This document shows, one piece after another, positions 5,668 through 6,193 of a stretch of 6,193 nucleotides of DNA. The position numbers and the translations under genes are program-made. Each line of letters begins with the position of its first letter. Position 1 is the stretch's first letter. Source of the stretch: Clostridiales bacterium (lineage in GTDB: Bacteria > Bacillota > Clostridia > Clostridiales > Caloramatoraceae); contig JAOAFH010000150.1 in assembly GCA_026416355.1 (NCBI GenBank), positions 1 to 6,193 on the forward strand, given 5' to 3'. The notes beneath the pieces were generated by a model. It searched no databases. It was not told the origin of the DNA and worked only from the letters and a program-made list of their open reading frames with translations.

Positions 5668-6193
5668 TGAAGCTAAATAAAAGAATTAAAAGGGTTATAT
5701 TATCTAACAAAGTTCAATATATTGGTCTAACCTTTTTAGTAGCACTTTCAATTACAATGTACACTCTATTTAGTAGCCTTGCATTTAATTTTAACAAAGC
5801 AACTGAAAACTATGATAAAAATACAAATATCGAGGATGCAAAATTTTTGACACTTAAGGAGCTTGATATAGAAAAATTAGAATCAGCCTTTGATATAAAA
5901 ATAGAGAAAAGACGTGAAGTTGATACTAATTATAAAGATTCGGAAGTTAGATTAATAGAAAAAACAACTAAAATCAATACTCCTCTTATTATAGAAGGAA
6001 ATAATGTAGCCAATGGAGAAATCGCTCTAAATCCAGCCTATGCTAAAGCCAATAAAATAAATATTGGCGATAAAATTGCTCTTGATAAAAAAGAATTTAA
6101 AGTTGTAGGTTTTGTTTCAATCCCAGATTATATTTATCCAACTAAGTCTATGACTGATTTAATGGTTGATCCTAATAAATTTGGAGTTGGTGT
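5667..6193 (+). CDS. FtsX/MacB-type ABC transporter permease, N-terminal part only
   Basis: The frame is open to the right edge, giving 175 complete codons; full permeases of this group are several hundred to over a thousand residues. A short basic N-terminus (MKLNKRIKRVILSNK) is followed by one clear membrane helix at about residues 19-40 (IGLTFLVALSITMYTLFSSL). A long extracytoplasmic region then begins, with features of the MacB periplasmic core domain: GNNVANGEIALNPAYAKANKINIGDKIAL (111-139) and FKVVGFVSIPDYIYP (144-158). It is the partner of the ATPase just upstream. The Shine-Dalgarno AAGGAGGT (5650-5657) lies inside the ATPase gene. ATG 5667 overlaps the TAA in TAATG with a 9-base spacing and is preferred over the in-frame ATG 5661, which has only 3 bases. 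The gene is probably translationally coupled. The C-terminal FtsX helices must lie outside the window. Confidence 0.9.
   Translation, partial: MKLNKRIKRVILSNKVQYIGLTFLVALSITMYTLFSSLAFNFNKATENYDKNTNIEDAKFLTLKELDIEKLESAFDIKIEKRREVDTNYKDSEVRLIEKTTKINTPLIIEGNNVANGEIALNPAYAKANKINIGDKIALDKKEFKVVGFVSIPDYIYPTKSMTDLMVDPNKFGVG

Noticed and set aside
1..6193. A wholly new defence or mobile system
   Set aside because: All long genes belong to recognisable families (PrkA, YhbH, SpoVR, ABC ATPase, FtsX permease) in ordinary contexts. No integrase, transposase, toxin or nuclease motif was seen.

Overview
The window looks like a piece of chromosome from a low-GC, endospore-forming member of the Clostridia. 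The DNA is strongly A+T-rich, coding sequences favour AT-ending codons and AGA/AGG/ATA, and ribosome-binding sites are GGAGG-type. Its core is the prkA-yhbH-spoVR cluster known from sporulating Firmicutes. I cannot name a genus from the sequence alone.

Layout. Positions 1-4221 hold a tight minus-strand operon read from right to left: prkA (4221-2299, AAA+ serine protein kinase PrkA), yhbH (about 2293-1121, DUF444/VWA protein) and spoVR (1121 to beyond position 1, its C-terminal end cut off). The junctions overlap or nearly overlap. The stop and start codons of yhbH and spoVR share a base in TGATG. Upstream of prkA is a close match to a mother-cell sigma-E promoter (TCATATT, 14 bp, CATATTAT), which fits the sigma-E control known for these genes in Bacillus subtilis.

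Positions 4294-4836 hold a small minus-strand gene for a coiled-coil protein. It starts at TTG behind a strong Shine-Dalgarno and is built from five 14-residue repeats. Its frame is closed by a TAA at 4450-4452, but the same frame then stays open for 41 more coiled-coil-like codons to a second TAA at 4324-4326. That second stop runs directly into a rho-independent terminator. This looks like a recent nonsense mutation, or possibly readthrough.

Positions 4837-4968 are a divergent intergenic region with two copies of a near-identical palindrome, TTGAC(C/T)ACATGGTCAA. One lies on the -35 box of a good promoter and the other lies against the ribosome-binding site of the next gene. This is the layout expected for a TetR-type repressor, although no regulator gene is in the window. 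Positions 4969-6193 (plus strand) carry an ABC exporter operon of the MacB/FtsX type: a complete ATPase (4969-5667) and the N-terminal part of its permease, which runs off the right edge.

No RNA genes, insertion sequences, CRISPR arrays or long gene-free stretches were seen. The gene families are known; the less ordinary parts are the interrupted coiled-coil gene and the twin operators.
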